Positions 1 through 11,825 of a stretch of 64,000 nt of DNA are shown in pieces. Source of the stretch: Paramarasmius palmivorus (lineage: Eukaryota; Basidiomycota; Agaricomycetes; Agaricales; Marasmiaceae); NCBI GenBank assembly GCA_037176845.1, contig JAYKXP010000073.1:124001-188000 (forward strand), read 5' to 3'. The stretch's first letter is position 1; each line of letters begins with the position of its first letter. Under the pieces are notes generated by a model. The model was not told the origin of the DNA, did not search any database, and saw nothing but the letters and a program-made list of their open reading frames with translations. The translations under genes and the position numbers were made by a program.

Positions 1-95
1 CCCCAATGATCTTCATGTGTTCGGAAGGAAGGTATAAGCGTTTCTATCTGTGCATACTCAACTGAAGTGGGCCACGAAATCAAGGCTTTACTTAC

Positions 96-677
96 CTGAC
101 TTCTCGCCTTTCCCCGGGCGGCTGCATCTTGTGCTGAGAGGCATCGACCTACTGTCAGGAACGCACCGATAGCTTGTTTGGCGATTTTCTGCAAGGATTC
201 AGTCGCGCAGCCCCGAAGTCATAAATGAATGCATACCCTATACTTTGCTACATTCTCGCCCCAGCCAGCATTGGCAACAGTCATACGGCGATGGGGTGCA
301 GGTTTGAGGATAGGATGGACCTCCCGCGACGGGCCCGCTGCAGCACTTTCCATGATTATATCCACGTCTTCTGCCGAGCCTGCTAGAGACGACGGGTTTT
401 CGGCTGTGCTCGATGGAGACGATAGGTTTTCGGCGGTGCCTGACGAAGACGACGGTTTTTTTGCTAATGGAATCGAAGTGTCTGCAACGGGAGAGGAACC
501 TGTTCTTCTACGTCGAGGTGGAATGTAGGATTTGGTACGTATCTTGAGGGGGAGATCATCATGGATCGCCAGCCTACGTGGTACTCGGTATGGAATAGAA
601 GTTGCATAGAGAGGGATGACTCTAGGACGGGGCGCTGCCCTCGAGGAAGAAAATGCGGGAATGCTCTCAGAACCCAT
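96..677 (-). CDS. Low-complexity hypothetical protein, partial (runs off the left edge)
   Basis: Two exons can be read on the minus strand. The first (677 to 237) begins MGSESIPAF and is rich in Ser, Pro, Arg and Ala, with short repeated Ser/Ala/Glu-Asn units near residues 75-105. A clean intron (GTATGC...CTTGCAG, 236-189) leads to a second exon of exactly 31 codons (188-96) encoding KIAKQAIGAF and continuing to ...ARGKARSQ, followed by a GTAAGT donor at 95-90. The frame is kept across the junction, which supports a real gene. The rest lies outside the window. Residues before 677 could belong to an earlier exon, since an AG sits just upstream. The family is not recognised; the arginine-rich, disordered composition fits a nuclear or regulatory protein, but that is a guess. 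Confidence 0.5.
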
Positions 678-2046
678 TCCTGATGTGGAGGTGAATTGGT
701 CGCGCCGGCGCGAACGAGAAGAATGCGGTCAGATTTGCAAATGGAGGAGCTCATATATCTCCTCAGAAGGATAATAGATCACAGTAATTTCTCGGGTGTT
801 GATCGGATGATTGTCCGCTGTTGCACATGGCAAAACAAATTCCTCCACGATTCCTTCGAACTTTAAGCTTTTTTGTTCTGTCCATCAGGGCCACATCGTC
901 CGGCAGCGCCTGTTCGACTTATTGTGTGTTCGAACCTTCCATCTCGCCACACATGATGACATGGTGTTGCAACACCCAGTCAAATCAAGTAGGATATATG
1001 CCGACGCAATACATATGAGTCTCTAGCATGTACTTCAGATCAGCATTTTGGAACAAGTATACAATTCTCATGCATTTTATGCACTTTTATGCGTGTTTAT
1101 GCATGTATAAACCAGGAGGAGGGCGCATCGACTTTGTACGCCCAGGGAACAGCTATGCAGCTGCTTGAGATGCCCCTTTCACCGTCGTCGACGAAAGCAG
1201 ATAGAATTCAATCCTATATAGTACATTCATGTCTACAGATGACCATGTATCATATCCCTGGTATCCTCTATTGTCATAAACAAGAAAAGTAGTTACACGA
1301 GATACCGTTGACTGAGTCAGAAAAAAACGCAGCGGCAGTATGCATATGGTGATGCGTGATCGGATTATATTTTTCGAGTTCCCACGGCTCTTATCACGAT
1401 ACTACTAGCTGTTACTGTATCAACCATCATTCTCCCCCCCACTTTTCACCTAACGACGCGACGACGAGCACCGTCACAAGTTTATTCAGTGCGTTTCTGA
1501 GTATTCGATGTGCTATGACTCATGTACTAACCATATCTCCAGTCTGGGTTATGCCTTACCCTGTGCTTACACCCCGTATCCGCCAGCCCTTTTATCATTA
1601 GATTCCTCCAGAAGAGACCATCATTCAAGAACGTCGTGGGGCTTGGATACGTGGTCGAGAGTCGATGCGTTGACAACTGAGTTGCACTTGCGTAGGGTAT
1701 TAATCTGGAATCGAAGTTCAGTAAATCAATCTGAGCGGAAAATAGACATTCACCCATTATCTCTGGCGCTGCGGATTCAACAGTTTTTCCCCCTTGAAGT
1801 TGAATCCTCTCTCGTAGTCATTCCTCTACCTCTAAAGAAGGACCCGAAACCAATGATCTCCAAATTTGCTCTGCTCGCTATGGTCTGACACGCAAGTTTG
1901 GCATATGACAGCTAGTTCGTGGTTCGTGGCCCTTCGTTATATTGTCATCTATATTTGTTGGCTAATGAATCATCCATAGCTGTGATGCACATCCGTCGTC
2001 AGTCGTGTGCACTTGCCTCGCAAAATCATCGGTCATATGCATGGAT
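678..2046. other. Intergenic stretch, no convincing gene
   Basis: Several short open frames exist on both strands (for example 1508-1888 plus and 1527-1757 minus), but none shows a recognisable domain, a good splice extension or a codon pattern that stands out. A/T-rich words related to TTTATGC recur around 1070-1110. Nothing else is supported. Confidence 0.4.
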
Positions 2047-2188
2047 ATTATTGTTTTCAGAAATGTATGCCAATGTCTACCGATAGAATTCCGGTCTCAT
2101 TGTCGCCTATGCAAGCATTATTGTGTTTTCAGATTCGTATGCCAATATCTACCGATGCAATTCCGGTCTCATTGTCACCTATGCATGC
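2047..2188. repeat. Imperfect tandem duplication of a ~70-bp unit
   Basis: Two adjacent copies (about 2047-2116 and 2117-2188) share the words ATTATTG, TTTTCAGA, GTATGCCAAT, TCTACCGATG/A, AATTCCGGTCTCATTGTC and CCTATGCA. They differ by scattered substitutions and small indels. The repeat lies about 160 bp upstream of the coiled-coil gene start at 2351, so it may sit in its promoter or 5' leader. It is not part of any convincing coding frame. Confidence 0.75.
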
Positions 2189-2350
2189 TCCTACCTCTAC
2201 GATTTTTGCATCAGTTCGCTCAGTGTACCCCTGCTTTCTGTGATTCGATTTTCGCCACATGGGATCGGGGGAATGTCGAGATTTTTCACCTTCTTTATTG
2301 TCTACGTCTTGGATAAATACTTTGTTTGGGATGTACTCCAGTGCATCAAC

Positions 2351-4831
2351 ATGGACACTCCCACTGACGGACCGTCCACCTCTACATCAATGCCTGGAGG
2401 GCTTTATCCTGGAGAAGAATCTCCACTTCCAACGCAGCGCAAGAGAACTGCCGACACAACCGCCGAAGGATCGTCAAAGTCAAATACTAGCGTCGATCGC
2501 TCAGATCATGATCCAACGGCTGGGCCGACACTTGGAAAATCTCAAGCTTGGATACCTCAAAAGATACGGGCAATCGCTGGTCCGAATCAGGTTGAACTGG
2601 ACGAGGTATGTCCGCCTATTCAGTGGTTGTTTATACCTGATTAAATTTGATCTAGGAACGAGCAGCCAGGAAGGTTCTTCAACAACAGGTGACGGAACTA
2701 CGATCCCTTCTTGCCAATGCACAGGTACGTTTCTGCACAACGTTCGAGGACTATGCTAATCTTTGCAAAGGAAGCGTCAGCTGCTCATGGATCAGAGAAC
2801 GCGCTCTTACAGAGGACGGTGCGCTCATAAACAGGGTGCATGCATATGGTTTTCTGAGTCTCGTTGTATAGATCTCAGAAATGCAAATCTCTGCGGCCAA
2901 CCGCGAACAAGAGCTTCTAAGAAACGTAAGTCTTTGTCTCTGTTCAATCATAATGAGACCGACAGTCCTTTCAGCAGGAAGACCTGGAACAATTAGAAGT
3001 AACCGCCGCTATACTAACTCGAGACAAGGAATTGCTGGTGAGACACCCCAGGCAATCCCGAAATGCATCGTTCTCAAGACAGTAGTCAGAACAAATTCAT
3101 CGTGCTCTTGAAGAAAAGACCAACGCTGTCAGGTTTGCTATGCACAGCCGCGGCTTCAATCTCGTGCGTTTTCCTGTAGCGCTGCAAAGACGTCACTTAC
3201 CGTTTGCTCAGGAGCAAGCAGCTAGGCAAGAACAAGCCCTCTCTTCACTAGTGAGTTACTCTTTCATCTTAATGAGATGGACCGAGGCTAAGATACGCAG
3301 CAACAAGAGAAAGAGAGCCAAAACGCCCTGATAAATAGCCTGGTGAGTTCACATTTAGTATCATCTCGCGTATCATCTTCATAGCATCTCCTTTCAGCGT
3401 ACTGAGCGGGATGACGCTCTTCGAGAAAAGGTATTCTTATAGGTGTAAATGTTTTAACATGTTACTGATTGGCAGCACCTGCTTAGGCCGAATATGAAAC
3501 AGAGATACAAAGTATCAGGAATGCGGCGCCGGCAGTGGCATCACCGAATCCGAGCACCTCACAGAATGCTTCGTCTGTCGGAGAGTCCGCTACAAACCAA
3601 CTTAACATCTCGCGAATCATAGAAGAGACCGTGGCCAAATGTATCGCCGCACAGACGTCCCAAGACGGGCCCGCATCTCCACGAAGGTCAACGGCCCGAC
3701 GGCCAACCAAGCCTGGCAGCGTGGCCCACACAGCGGAAGTTAAGAGACAGGCACTTGCTTCTGTGGATGGTAAAGAGGCAGTTTGGAAGGTACTTATAAC
3801 TTATTTCATTGGGCAGTTGTTTACCATGAGTAGGATCTCCTCCGAGGTGTTTTCCGCACCGCCACTGGTTCTCCTGCGATCAGCAAATTTGAGCATTACA
3901 ATCCAGTTGATCAGGCGACCGCCGAGCTCTTTGCGGAAGGAAAGGGCCCAGGACCGGAAGGCGGGAATAAGTTTCGGCTGTATTTTGGCGATGGGTGGCG
4001 CGGAGCCGCTTGGAATCGTGCTATTATCAGCAACATGTACCCGCTCGTGGTTGCCGCACATGCTGAAAGCCGGGTTGGTGGGAGTTGCATGTCAGCGTTA
4101 GGGGTGGAAGCCTGTGTTTGGGGCTTTATTACACAGGCAAGGACATCCTGGAAATCCTTCAAGCCTCGAGTACACGAGTCAGGGTCTCGATATGAAACTG
4201 AAACGGAAGCCGTCTCTCGAGCAAGGATATACAATATACAACGCACTACGAACATCAAGTATACCAATCGCAAGTATGCGGTGAGTCCCTTGTGGCTTCC
4301 CTATACTCCAAGTTTACGCCACTCCCGCAGAAATTCCAGGAACGTCGTAAGGCGGTGGGGGAGCTTCTCCAAGATGCAACCGCTCCCATGGACAAGTCGA
4401 AGTGGCAGTTGGTCAAGAGCGCACTAGATGCTATGAATGCTGATGCCATGTCATCGGACAACACCGACACAGAGTCGGAATCAGACTCTGGACAAGATGA
4501 ACCCCGGCCCCCTCCCAGGTTGCAGACCACGGTCCCTCACTATCGACACCGCGTCCTGAGTGATATTTTCCACGATCTGGATACATCCCAAAAGAAATTG
4601 CTCGCGAAGAAGGCAAGACGGGCTGGTAAGAGGTATATCCCAAAGCCAACTAGGCCTCGCGATCGAACTGGTGTTGTCAGTGAACGTACGGTGGCCCGCC
4701 AGCTTCCCCGATCTTTGTACGACCCGCAGTTCCTGAGCACTCTCAACCCGAGAGAAAAGGAAGAGGTCGGTGTGAAAGATGAGCCGGTTCCCCATTTTGA
4801 TCAGTGGATCGCATTACAGACTGTGGGGTAG
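2351..4831 (+). CDS. Multi-exon coiled-coil hypothetical protein
   Basis: The first exon starts at ATG 2351 and is rich in Ser/Thr/Pro, ending ...VELDE at a GTATGT donor. It is followed by many very short exons separated by ~50-base introns. These encode Glu/Gln/Arg-rich heptad-like stretches (for example ERAARKVLQQQ, EQAARQEQALSSL, RTERDDALREK), that is, a coiled coil. A longer exon around 3490-3790 (Ser/Pro/Thr-rich, then SRIIEETVAKCIAAQ) and a middle part around 3870-4280 (FEHYNPVDQATAELF, LYFGDGW, W-N pairs) follow. The last exon (to stop 4831) is acidic, then basic, with YIPKPTRPRDRTG. The layout resembles multi-copy orphan proteins of mushroom genomes, an impression from memory and not a match. 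Not all junctions were resolved, particularly between 3790 and 4290. No function is assigned. Confidence 0.5.
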
Positions 4832-5387
4832 CATCTACTACTACAATGTGTTGTGTGTTGTACATAATTTGACTAGCAAGGCAGCGTTGTCAGGGAACAC
4901 TTGTTGGAGTGAGCCACCGAAACGGGGGCAAACTTGAGAGTCCTCGGAGCTGGGAGACAAGGTGTTGAGCTTGTTCATATCATCCTGCTGCTCGAAATGC
5001 GTGAAACAAGACTTTCAAGGCGGTCTGATGACTTCTGATGACCGCTGGCACTTGAGATTGCTCGCCAGTTCCTCCGTGGCAACCCAATACGAGCTTTCGG
5101 CGGTCCAGCGAGCATCTGGACGTATATACCGAAACTCGATGCCCAAAGAGGTTAATGTTCTTTCATGAAAGGTTAATTGCCTTCTTGGGATCTGAGCTTC
5201 TTTGTTTTCCGTGGCTTTGAACGCGAATTCATCGATCGATGATTTGCCTGTACATATCTAGCAACAGACATAAATTCCCGTGGATGACCTTACTTTTTCA
5301 AGGCGAGGTAGTAGTCTCGAATTGTAAATATAACCATTCGGACTCAGCATATCTATGTACCTATCTCCAAAAACCAGATGTGCGTGC
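4832..5387. other. Intergenic, nothing seen
   Basis: This is the gap between the plus-strand coiled-coil gene and the minus-strand zinc-finger gene, which converge here. It should hold both 3' ends. No gene, RNA or strong repeat was recognised. Confidence 0.4.
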
Positions 5388-6039
5388 TCACCAAGGCGAT
5401 GGCTTTGAATAGAACTTTCGACCCAGTTTCGGTGGAACTTGGCATCCTTCGTGCTTGCGCGTCAGGGCCATTTCTGAATCCCATTCGTGAGCTTTGGCCT
5501 TGTGTTTACGGAGCGCAGCAGACTGCTCGTAGCGTTTGTCACAATGCGGATAATCGCATGCTAACTTGAAGTCGGGGATGTGCTGAGGACTTTGTTCAGT
5601 GGAGTTATTGTGGAACGTGGTCGCCGTGATGTCCCTAAACTTACTGCAAGGACCGAACATGATCTTTCAAGGTGCTTCTCTGGTGTAATGGTACGGAATA
5701 AGAAATGATACCGGATGAAAGGCTGGGTATTTACCAGGCCGAACCGTCCATTACAGTGAGGGCAGGGAAATCGCCTAAAGTCGTGTCAGGAATCAGGATG
5801 AATAAACATCAGAATGGTGTTGGAGCCTCACTTGCGTTTGAGATGAACCGTCTCGATATGACGTTTCACAGTGCATTTGTGGGCGGTGTAATGGCACAGG
5901 CTGGTCTTTGAGTTTGGCGCCGGTTTCTCCCAAACACATCGCCACACGTTGGACACGGCGGTAGTTATAGGCTCTGCGTGAGACAACCATTCTTCCGAGT
6001 CATTGACATACTCGGAGTCAGGTAGATAGTGACTTTGAA
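5388..6039 (-). CDS. C2H2 zinc-finger protein (5' end unresolved)
   Basis: Four exons can be chained on the minus strand. Exon 6039-5832 carries an acidic lead-in (PDSEYVNDSEEW), then WRCVWEKP and CHYTAHKCTVKRHIETVH, an irregular first finger. A short exon near 5770-5735 gives CPHCNGRFGL and joins to RSTLKDHV and then HIPDF, making a regular second finger (C-x2-C...H-x4-H). The last exon, to stop at 5388, holds a third finger, CDYPHCDKRYEQSAALRKH with the last His at KAKAH. All junctions keep frame and have GT-AG borders. C2H2 fingers of this kind usually bind DNA in the nucleus. The start codon lies upstream of an intron ending near 6040 and was not found, so the N-terminus is missing from this model. 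The target is unknown. Confidence 0.65.
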
Positions 6040-6879
6040 CTAAAGGTATGCGTGAGGATTTGGAGTTCGAACACGGTTACAGTTGCGAACTTGCCGCCTT
6101 CGAACGGCCGCGGGCCTTCAACCCTAGATTGTTTTGGAACTCTACAAAGAATTTGTGAGCACTTGGATCACGATGAAAGCACGAAAACCCTACCTGTTGT
6201 CGGATATTCGCATATGACAGTAATCTTGGGAGGAGAGCACTAGAGACGATGAATCGCCGAGTTGACTAGGTGGCGTGCCCTTGAAGAGAGAAGGGATAAA
6301 TATATGTCGGCGAGCAGTGTTTGCTCTGTTACCGAAGTCTTGGAACCACCTCCCATTCGGGATTCTACTTCGGCCCCATGGGCCAATGGGAACGGCAAAA
6401 CGATTTAAGAATCGTGTCACAATCCCAAATTGTGAACTCAAGACTCAAGTAGGTATCTGTGATCTATGCATAAATTCGGACGCGTCAACTTCCAACAAAC
6501 CTAGGGTGTACATATACTCACCTAGGACATTAAACCTAATAAGGTAGGAGCCTTTCATGAAAGAAGACCGGAACAAATGCTTCCGAGGTACGTTACGCCG
6601 CTGTGCTTTTGAAGGTGGTAAGTCTTGTGAGACCCTAGGGATGGCGCGCCGTGCCCGTTCCTCAAGGCCTAGTAGGAGTGACAGGTGCCATCCACTTATT
6701 CTATATTGGGGTAGTGTATTTATCGATCTGTATACAGCTACAATTATCAGAGCAATGACTCAATGACAAGGATTTTGAAACGACGCTAGAAAAACAGAGG
6801 TGGAATGTAAGCTAAAGCGACCACTTTCAGAAACGGAGGTACTACACTTGTCCATGCTCAGTTTTGTACAAAGGCGCAA

Positions 6880-7701
6880 CTAAGCTATGTAATCCATGCG
6901 GCGCTGCTCATCCTCTGGTACGGGGTGTGACATTGGGTATAGTGCTAAAGCTTGCGAAGGGCTGAAAAAGGCTGTTTGTGGGGGGCCATGATAGACTGGC
7001 ATCTTTCCAGTGATAACATCGGATCCTCCGCTTCTAATCTCGTCGTAGCTTTCCATATCATTCCTCCAACGAGGTTCAAAGTTTGACCCGTCACTGGATG
7101 TATATCCATCGAACTGCCACTCGAAAGATTTCGGTTCATCGTCTGGTGGCTTTGGAGATGGTCCTTCCCATGTCACACCGGTATCTGGTTTTGCTTTAGA
7201 AACAAAAGGATCCGATCGAAAAGCGCTCGTACTGAGGGATTTCCAAGCCGGCCTTGCGTGCTGCCCTCGGAATATTTGGGTGGTTGGTGATGTGACTGAG
7301 TCATGAAACCCGTGCGGCACCTGCTGTTGTGAGAGCGGGGTGTGCATCTCTGGGGACGGTACTGGAGCTTGTGACGGGCTGGGGGGGCTGCAATAGACTG
7401 GCGTCTTTTTGGTGAAAACATCAGATCCCCCGCCTCCAACCTCGGAATCCCTTGTCCAAAAAGTTTCAAATCTTGACCCGTCACTGGATATATATTCATC
7501 CAACTGCCACTCGAAGAATTTCGGTTCGTGGTCGAGTGGCTTAGGGGTTGTTCCTTCCCATGTTACGTCGATAGCTCGTTTTGCCTCCGAAACAAAAGGA
7601 TCCAATCGAAAAACGTACATCCTAAGAGATTTCCAAGCCGGCCTTGGACAACTCGCTGGAGCCAGTGGTGAAGCAAGCTGGGATTGCCCGGGTGACTCCA
7701 T
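6880..7701 (-). CDS. Hypothetical protein with an internal ~90-residue duplication
   Basis: One open frame of 273 codons. Two segments are clearly related. Residues about 20-85 hold RPAWKSLRMYVFRLDPFV, VTWEGTTPKP, EPKFFEWQLDEY and SSDGSRFE. Residues about 150-215 hold RPAWKSLSTSAFRSDPFV, VTWEGPSPKP, EPKSFEWQFDGY and SSDGSNFE. Each is followed by a GGSDV...K-P-VY stretch. This is a two-copy tandem repeat with divergence, so the duplication is not recent. No known domain, signal peptide or membrane segment is seen. Open frames immediately upstream (7943-7563 and 8210-7944 minus) might be earlier exons; they are separated by stops and no clear splice was found. Function unknown. Confidence 0.45.
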   Translation of the reverse strand: MESPGQSQLASPLAPASCPRPAWKSLRMYVFRLDPFVSEAKRAIDVTWEGTTPKPLDHEPKFFEWQLDEYISSDGSRFETFWTRDSEVGGGGSDVFTKKTPVYCSPPSPSQAPVPSPEMHTPLSQQQVPHGFHDSVTSPTTQIFRGQHARPAWKSLSTSAFRSDPFVSKAKPDTGVTWEGPSPKPPDDEPKSFEWQFDGYTSSDGSNFEPRWRNDMESYDEIRSGGSDVITGKMPVYHGPPQTAFFSPSQALALYPMSHPVPEDEQRRMDYIA

Positions 7702-8224
7702 GAAATTTCTGGAACGATTAAACGTGGAGAATGACAGGGATTAGGAGGTGAAGTAATGTTGCCTGTTGAAACTTCCGAATGACGTTGCCCCTTAATCCTG
7801 ATGTTAACGGAAAGCCCTTGAGAGAAGATTGGCAGATTTGGACATATCAAATGGAGCCCAGTATGAAACTTCTCATCCAGAAAAGAAAAGCCTGCAGACA
7901 TATTAATGCACAAGGCAAAGGGGTTTCGTGAAACAAGATCCATTCAATCGGAACGGATTAGCCTATATGCATGATCTAGTAACAAGGCTATGCCGTCGGA
8001 AAAGAATGACCACAGTTGAAGTGGCCTCGAGGCATTAATGGGATGGGGACCACAACTTATCCTGAGAAAAGCGTCTAGAAACAGCCCGATTTTTGCTGTC
8101 ATGTTTGTGAAATCCCGCGTGTCAAAACAAACGAATTGAAGAATCGTGGGACCTGATCGTTCATGAGTTACAATTTGTAGAAAAGCCTCAGGTTGTATGC
8201 ACAGCAACACGAATCTAGAGAATT

Positions 8225-10076
8225 TCAGGGTGCAGTTGACAAGTTCCTATGCACTCCCTCAACCTTGCTTGCACGAAGAGCTTCCTTTCGCTGATGTGCC
8301 TCCTCTGAAAGTCTTACTCTCTTTCGCAACTCGGCTTCACGTTTGTTTTGTTTGTTTTTTGCTCGCTTTTTCGCCTTCCTGTCTTCCCGGTAATGTATGC
8401 GGTGTTCCTCTTCGTCAGGGGTCAGGAAGACCCAAGCAGATGACACAGTGTATACAATGCCTCGACATTGAGGACCTGAAAATCATCAGTGTTAGCAGAG
8501 AAAGTAGTCTCCCATACCCACATGAAATGAGTCCTTCAGCGCGTACACGGCTCTTCTTGATCCATTCCTCGACACAGTCCTTGCAGTAGATATGCGCGCG
8601 ACATTGACACGCTAACAAGCGGCCTGAGTCGTCGAGGTCTTCGCTGTCATAACAAATCTACACATCATTAGTATTGGTTGCAATATGGGATGGCTTGACA
8701 TACGCTGCACCCCGCGCGGCGCCATGATGGGTCCTGCAATGGAGCTAAAGCTGGTAGAATAATACATTCGACTCTCCTACGACTCACCTCCTTCGAGTCC
8801 TTCTTTGCCTTTTTGTACAGGATTTCAGATGCATCAACTTTCTTGGCTTGCAGAGATAGTAAAACGATCTGTAGTAGAAGTTCAACAAAGTTAGACGGCT
8901 AGATAGCATTAGATACCTGGTAGCGGTCATTAGCAGACAAATCGTCAAGACCAAGGGCTTTCGGAGGATTGAACAGAAGTGATGCGTCCGGCACTTGTGT
9001 CACATACCCTGAAAAAGGTCCAGTTTGAAAAGATATAGCGAGATTTCTGTGTGCTTACCAGAATGGGTCTTGAATGATATCGGAATTGGTGCTTCTTTAG
9101 GCTCAGTTCGAGGGCTCTGTAGCAGTGCTAAAGCAACATGAGGAACGGTAGTTACTAATAGCAAGAAACGAGCGACATACCTTGGTGGCCATGGGAGGTA
9201 TTGTTTCTATTTGCTTCGATATCCTCATCTGTTGGCTGGCATTTTTGTAGACACGATTCTTGAGAGAGGGTTAATGTTACGCCTGTACAATAATTCACAG
9301 GGTGAATAGCCGTACGACGGTATGCATCGCTACTCCTCAAAGTAAACCCTTTCAAGCGTCCTTTCCTAGGTCCAGGGCCGCCTACGTCTTCCCAAAATTC
9401 CTTGCAAACCCGCTTACAGTAGTGCAGGGATGTGAGAGGTTCCCACCTGGGAATAGTAAATAAGTCATCAATGTCAACACGAACGAATTTGCATACGTGT
9501 TGTCCTTCGTTTCCCAGCCGAACCACTAATTGCCAAGTATGTGGACGTTAGTATCGCGATTTGTGTGCTCTTTTGCTTTGATGCATACTTTGATTCGGTA
9601 CATCTGGATGGAGGCAGTCAACTGCGGGGTATCCTGAGAACAAATGTACAACACTCACCCAACGCCGACCACTCCATTTCACACATTCGATGGATTCTTA
9701 GAGGGAATTGACACCAGCAGGTAATATGAGGTAACATAGAGTACAAACCTACTTGCCAGAGTGGTACTGACTCCAAGTCCATCCGTCCGACCAAAAAATG
9801 GGTATCAAGGGCTTCTTGAGCTTGCAAAGAAAGAACAATTCTGGGGTATGGTGAGTTAATGAAACACAGGGTGCCAAGACGGAAACTTAAAGGGCACCGA
9901 GCACGGTAGGATGCTTACTGAATGACTCTTCGAGGGAGAGCGAGCAAAGATACAACCGAAGGGTTAACCCTTTGGAGCACCAGGCGAGAGTTTGTCGACG
10001 TCAGGGCCAATTGCAACGTATTCAATATTGGTGGAGCGTTTGGGTTGGTTTGGGTCAGACGCCAAAGTCGTCCCAT
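8225..10076 (-). CDS. RING-finger protein, probable E3 ubiquitin ligase
   Basis: Minus-strand multi-exon gene from ATG 10076 (MGRLWRLTQ) to stop 8225. The N-terminal part (LQLALTSTNSRLVLQRV, then LQAQEALDTHFLVGRMDLESV) has no known domain. The middle has RWEPLTSLHYCKRVCKEFW. Near the C-terminus a RING is assembled across introns: C-SI-C YDSEDLDDSGRLLACQ, then C-RA-H-IY-C-KD-C, then C-PQ-C. That is all eight C3HC4-type ligands. The last pair appears only when the exon ending at 8524 is spliced to the one starting at 8478, so the splice is functionally convincing. The tail is very basic (REDRKAKKRAKNKQNKREAE), a likely nuclear or RNA-binding segment. RING proteins recruit E2 enzymes to pass ubiquitin to targets; the target here is unknown. 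Two or three N-terminal junctions near 9600-9780 are tentative. Confidence 0.65.
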
Positions 10077-10462
10077 TATATATTCAATATTTGTGCTTAC
10101 CAAGCTTTTTACTTGGCTCTTTCCTTCACCTCTCCCTGTATATCACTACAACTCCGAACAGTGCTCCGGAATGTTAACACTCCGTATGCACTGCAGAGCA
10201 AGGGGCATCGCCCTGACTATCTCGTTGTCTTTGGAACCTCGAGCTAATCTGGTCTCTTAGATCTTCAGTAATTCTTCCGCATCTTGGAGAACCACCTCGA
10301 GGTGTCGCTGCTGTTCACGGCGTTTTATTGGGTAAACCAAGTAGTCGAGCGAATTACACCCTGGTCAGCTTAAAGTACTACGCCTTTCAACGCTCATTGC
10401 TTGATTCACTTCGTTGTCCCAGTGCGTAGTGATTTTACCCCGCCGCCGCAACTCAAGTCTCA

Positions 10463-11320
10463 ATGGCTCGTGAACTTTCTGGATGCGTAGCGCTTACAAG
10501 CCCGTGGCCTGTTCGCTCTCCCTTCGGCGTCCTGCTGGGTTCGGTTGTTACTGATCATTTCTCTACTGATATTAATATTGTGCACAAGGTGAGTAGCCCT
10601 TTGCGTGCATCCCCAAAGCCTTTGCTTTGAAAATCCCACAGATAATACGTTTATTCAACAAGCCTGAGACTGGACTTCTGGCTTTCAAGGTTGATTCGCC
10701 CCCAAGGATGAATCTCGATGAATGGTGGCATATGATAAAGTACAACACGTACATAGCCGTGGTTTAAATCTGCCCAATGTCTTCAATATAAGTTCCGCGA
10801 TACTTTGGCACCCCTGTTAATAATTTTCGACATTGATATGGCCATGGGCGTTATGATCTCTATATCCAGAAGAAAGTCCAGTACGCCGTCGATGCTAGTT
10901 TTCGTGATGTGGCATATCCGAAAAGGCGTCACTTTGGTATCGTTCATAGCCTTGATGAGCCATATCCTCCGCCATTCTCGCCATCCTCCGATAGTGTACT
11001 CTATCTCGGGGACGAAGGACGATATGAAGAGCTCGGTTGTCGTCGCTCTCATGCAGAGTCCTACTATCCTACTGTCTGGGATCACACCGGCTGACGCTTT
11101 CCTGGCGTTGCAGGCCCTTGAAGCAGCTATCCATCTGCGGCTGACCGTACAGGATTATGTTCCTTGGGTTAAATCGCTTAGTGAGGATCTGAACATCCTC
11201 CAAGGTTGCGATCATTGTTCTTGGGTGTCTCGCCTCCAATCCCAGCAATGCGAAGGAATTGTTGTTGAATTTGGTCAAACTGCGTCGCCCGGTGTTGCGC
11301 GCTTGTGCTTCCCAAATTGA
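10463..11320 (+). CDS. Hypothetical multi-exon protein
   Basis: Starts MARELSGCVALTSPWP at 10463, splices at GTGAGT (10589) to IIRLFNKPETG and LAFKVDSPPRMNLDEWW. A later exon reads KKVQYAVDASFRDVAYPKR, EPYPPPFSPSSDSVLYLG and continues to a likely last exon with ALEAAIHLRLTVQDYV and PWVKSLSEDLNIL, ending CFPN at 11320. The alternating short exons and protein-like composition support a gene. An in-frame TGA near 10837 must be removed by an intron (GTTAAT...ATATCCAG is possible), and the junction near 10750-10800 is unresolved. A decayed copy is an alternative. No domain was recognised. Confidence 0.4.
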
Positions 11321-11825
11321 GTAACGTTTCTGTCATTTTTTATGATTCTGCTTAGATAGACGTCCACCACAGAGGTAAGAAATACACACATGTATATTTT
11401 GTATTTGTAATATGTACATATAGCAAATATCAAATCCAGTTCAACTACTGCTCTTAGAAAATATACCTTTGGATGTCGTCGAGGGCCTGGATCCTTTTTC
11501 GAGTTCAAAATCTTATCACAGAACTGCACGCTGTTCACATGAAAAATGCTCGCGATAACCCCTATGTATGTGGAGCACCGTGCACCAGCTCCCAAGCGAC
11601 AGCGTTCCCGAGCGAACGACCAGACATCTGCGCACGAAGCGCGCCATCCCACGTCTTCAGAGATAAAAAGCTTCATTTTGATAGGTAAAATACAGCGATA
11701 AACTACAATAAAGGCAGTCATACAGCTGAAGGGGTCGATATATACAACGAGCGATGAATGTGATCTGAGGATATTCTGCAGTGTTTGTCTATTGACATTG
11801 GATTTGAATGTGATGCCGAGCTTGG

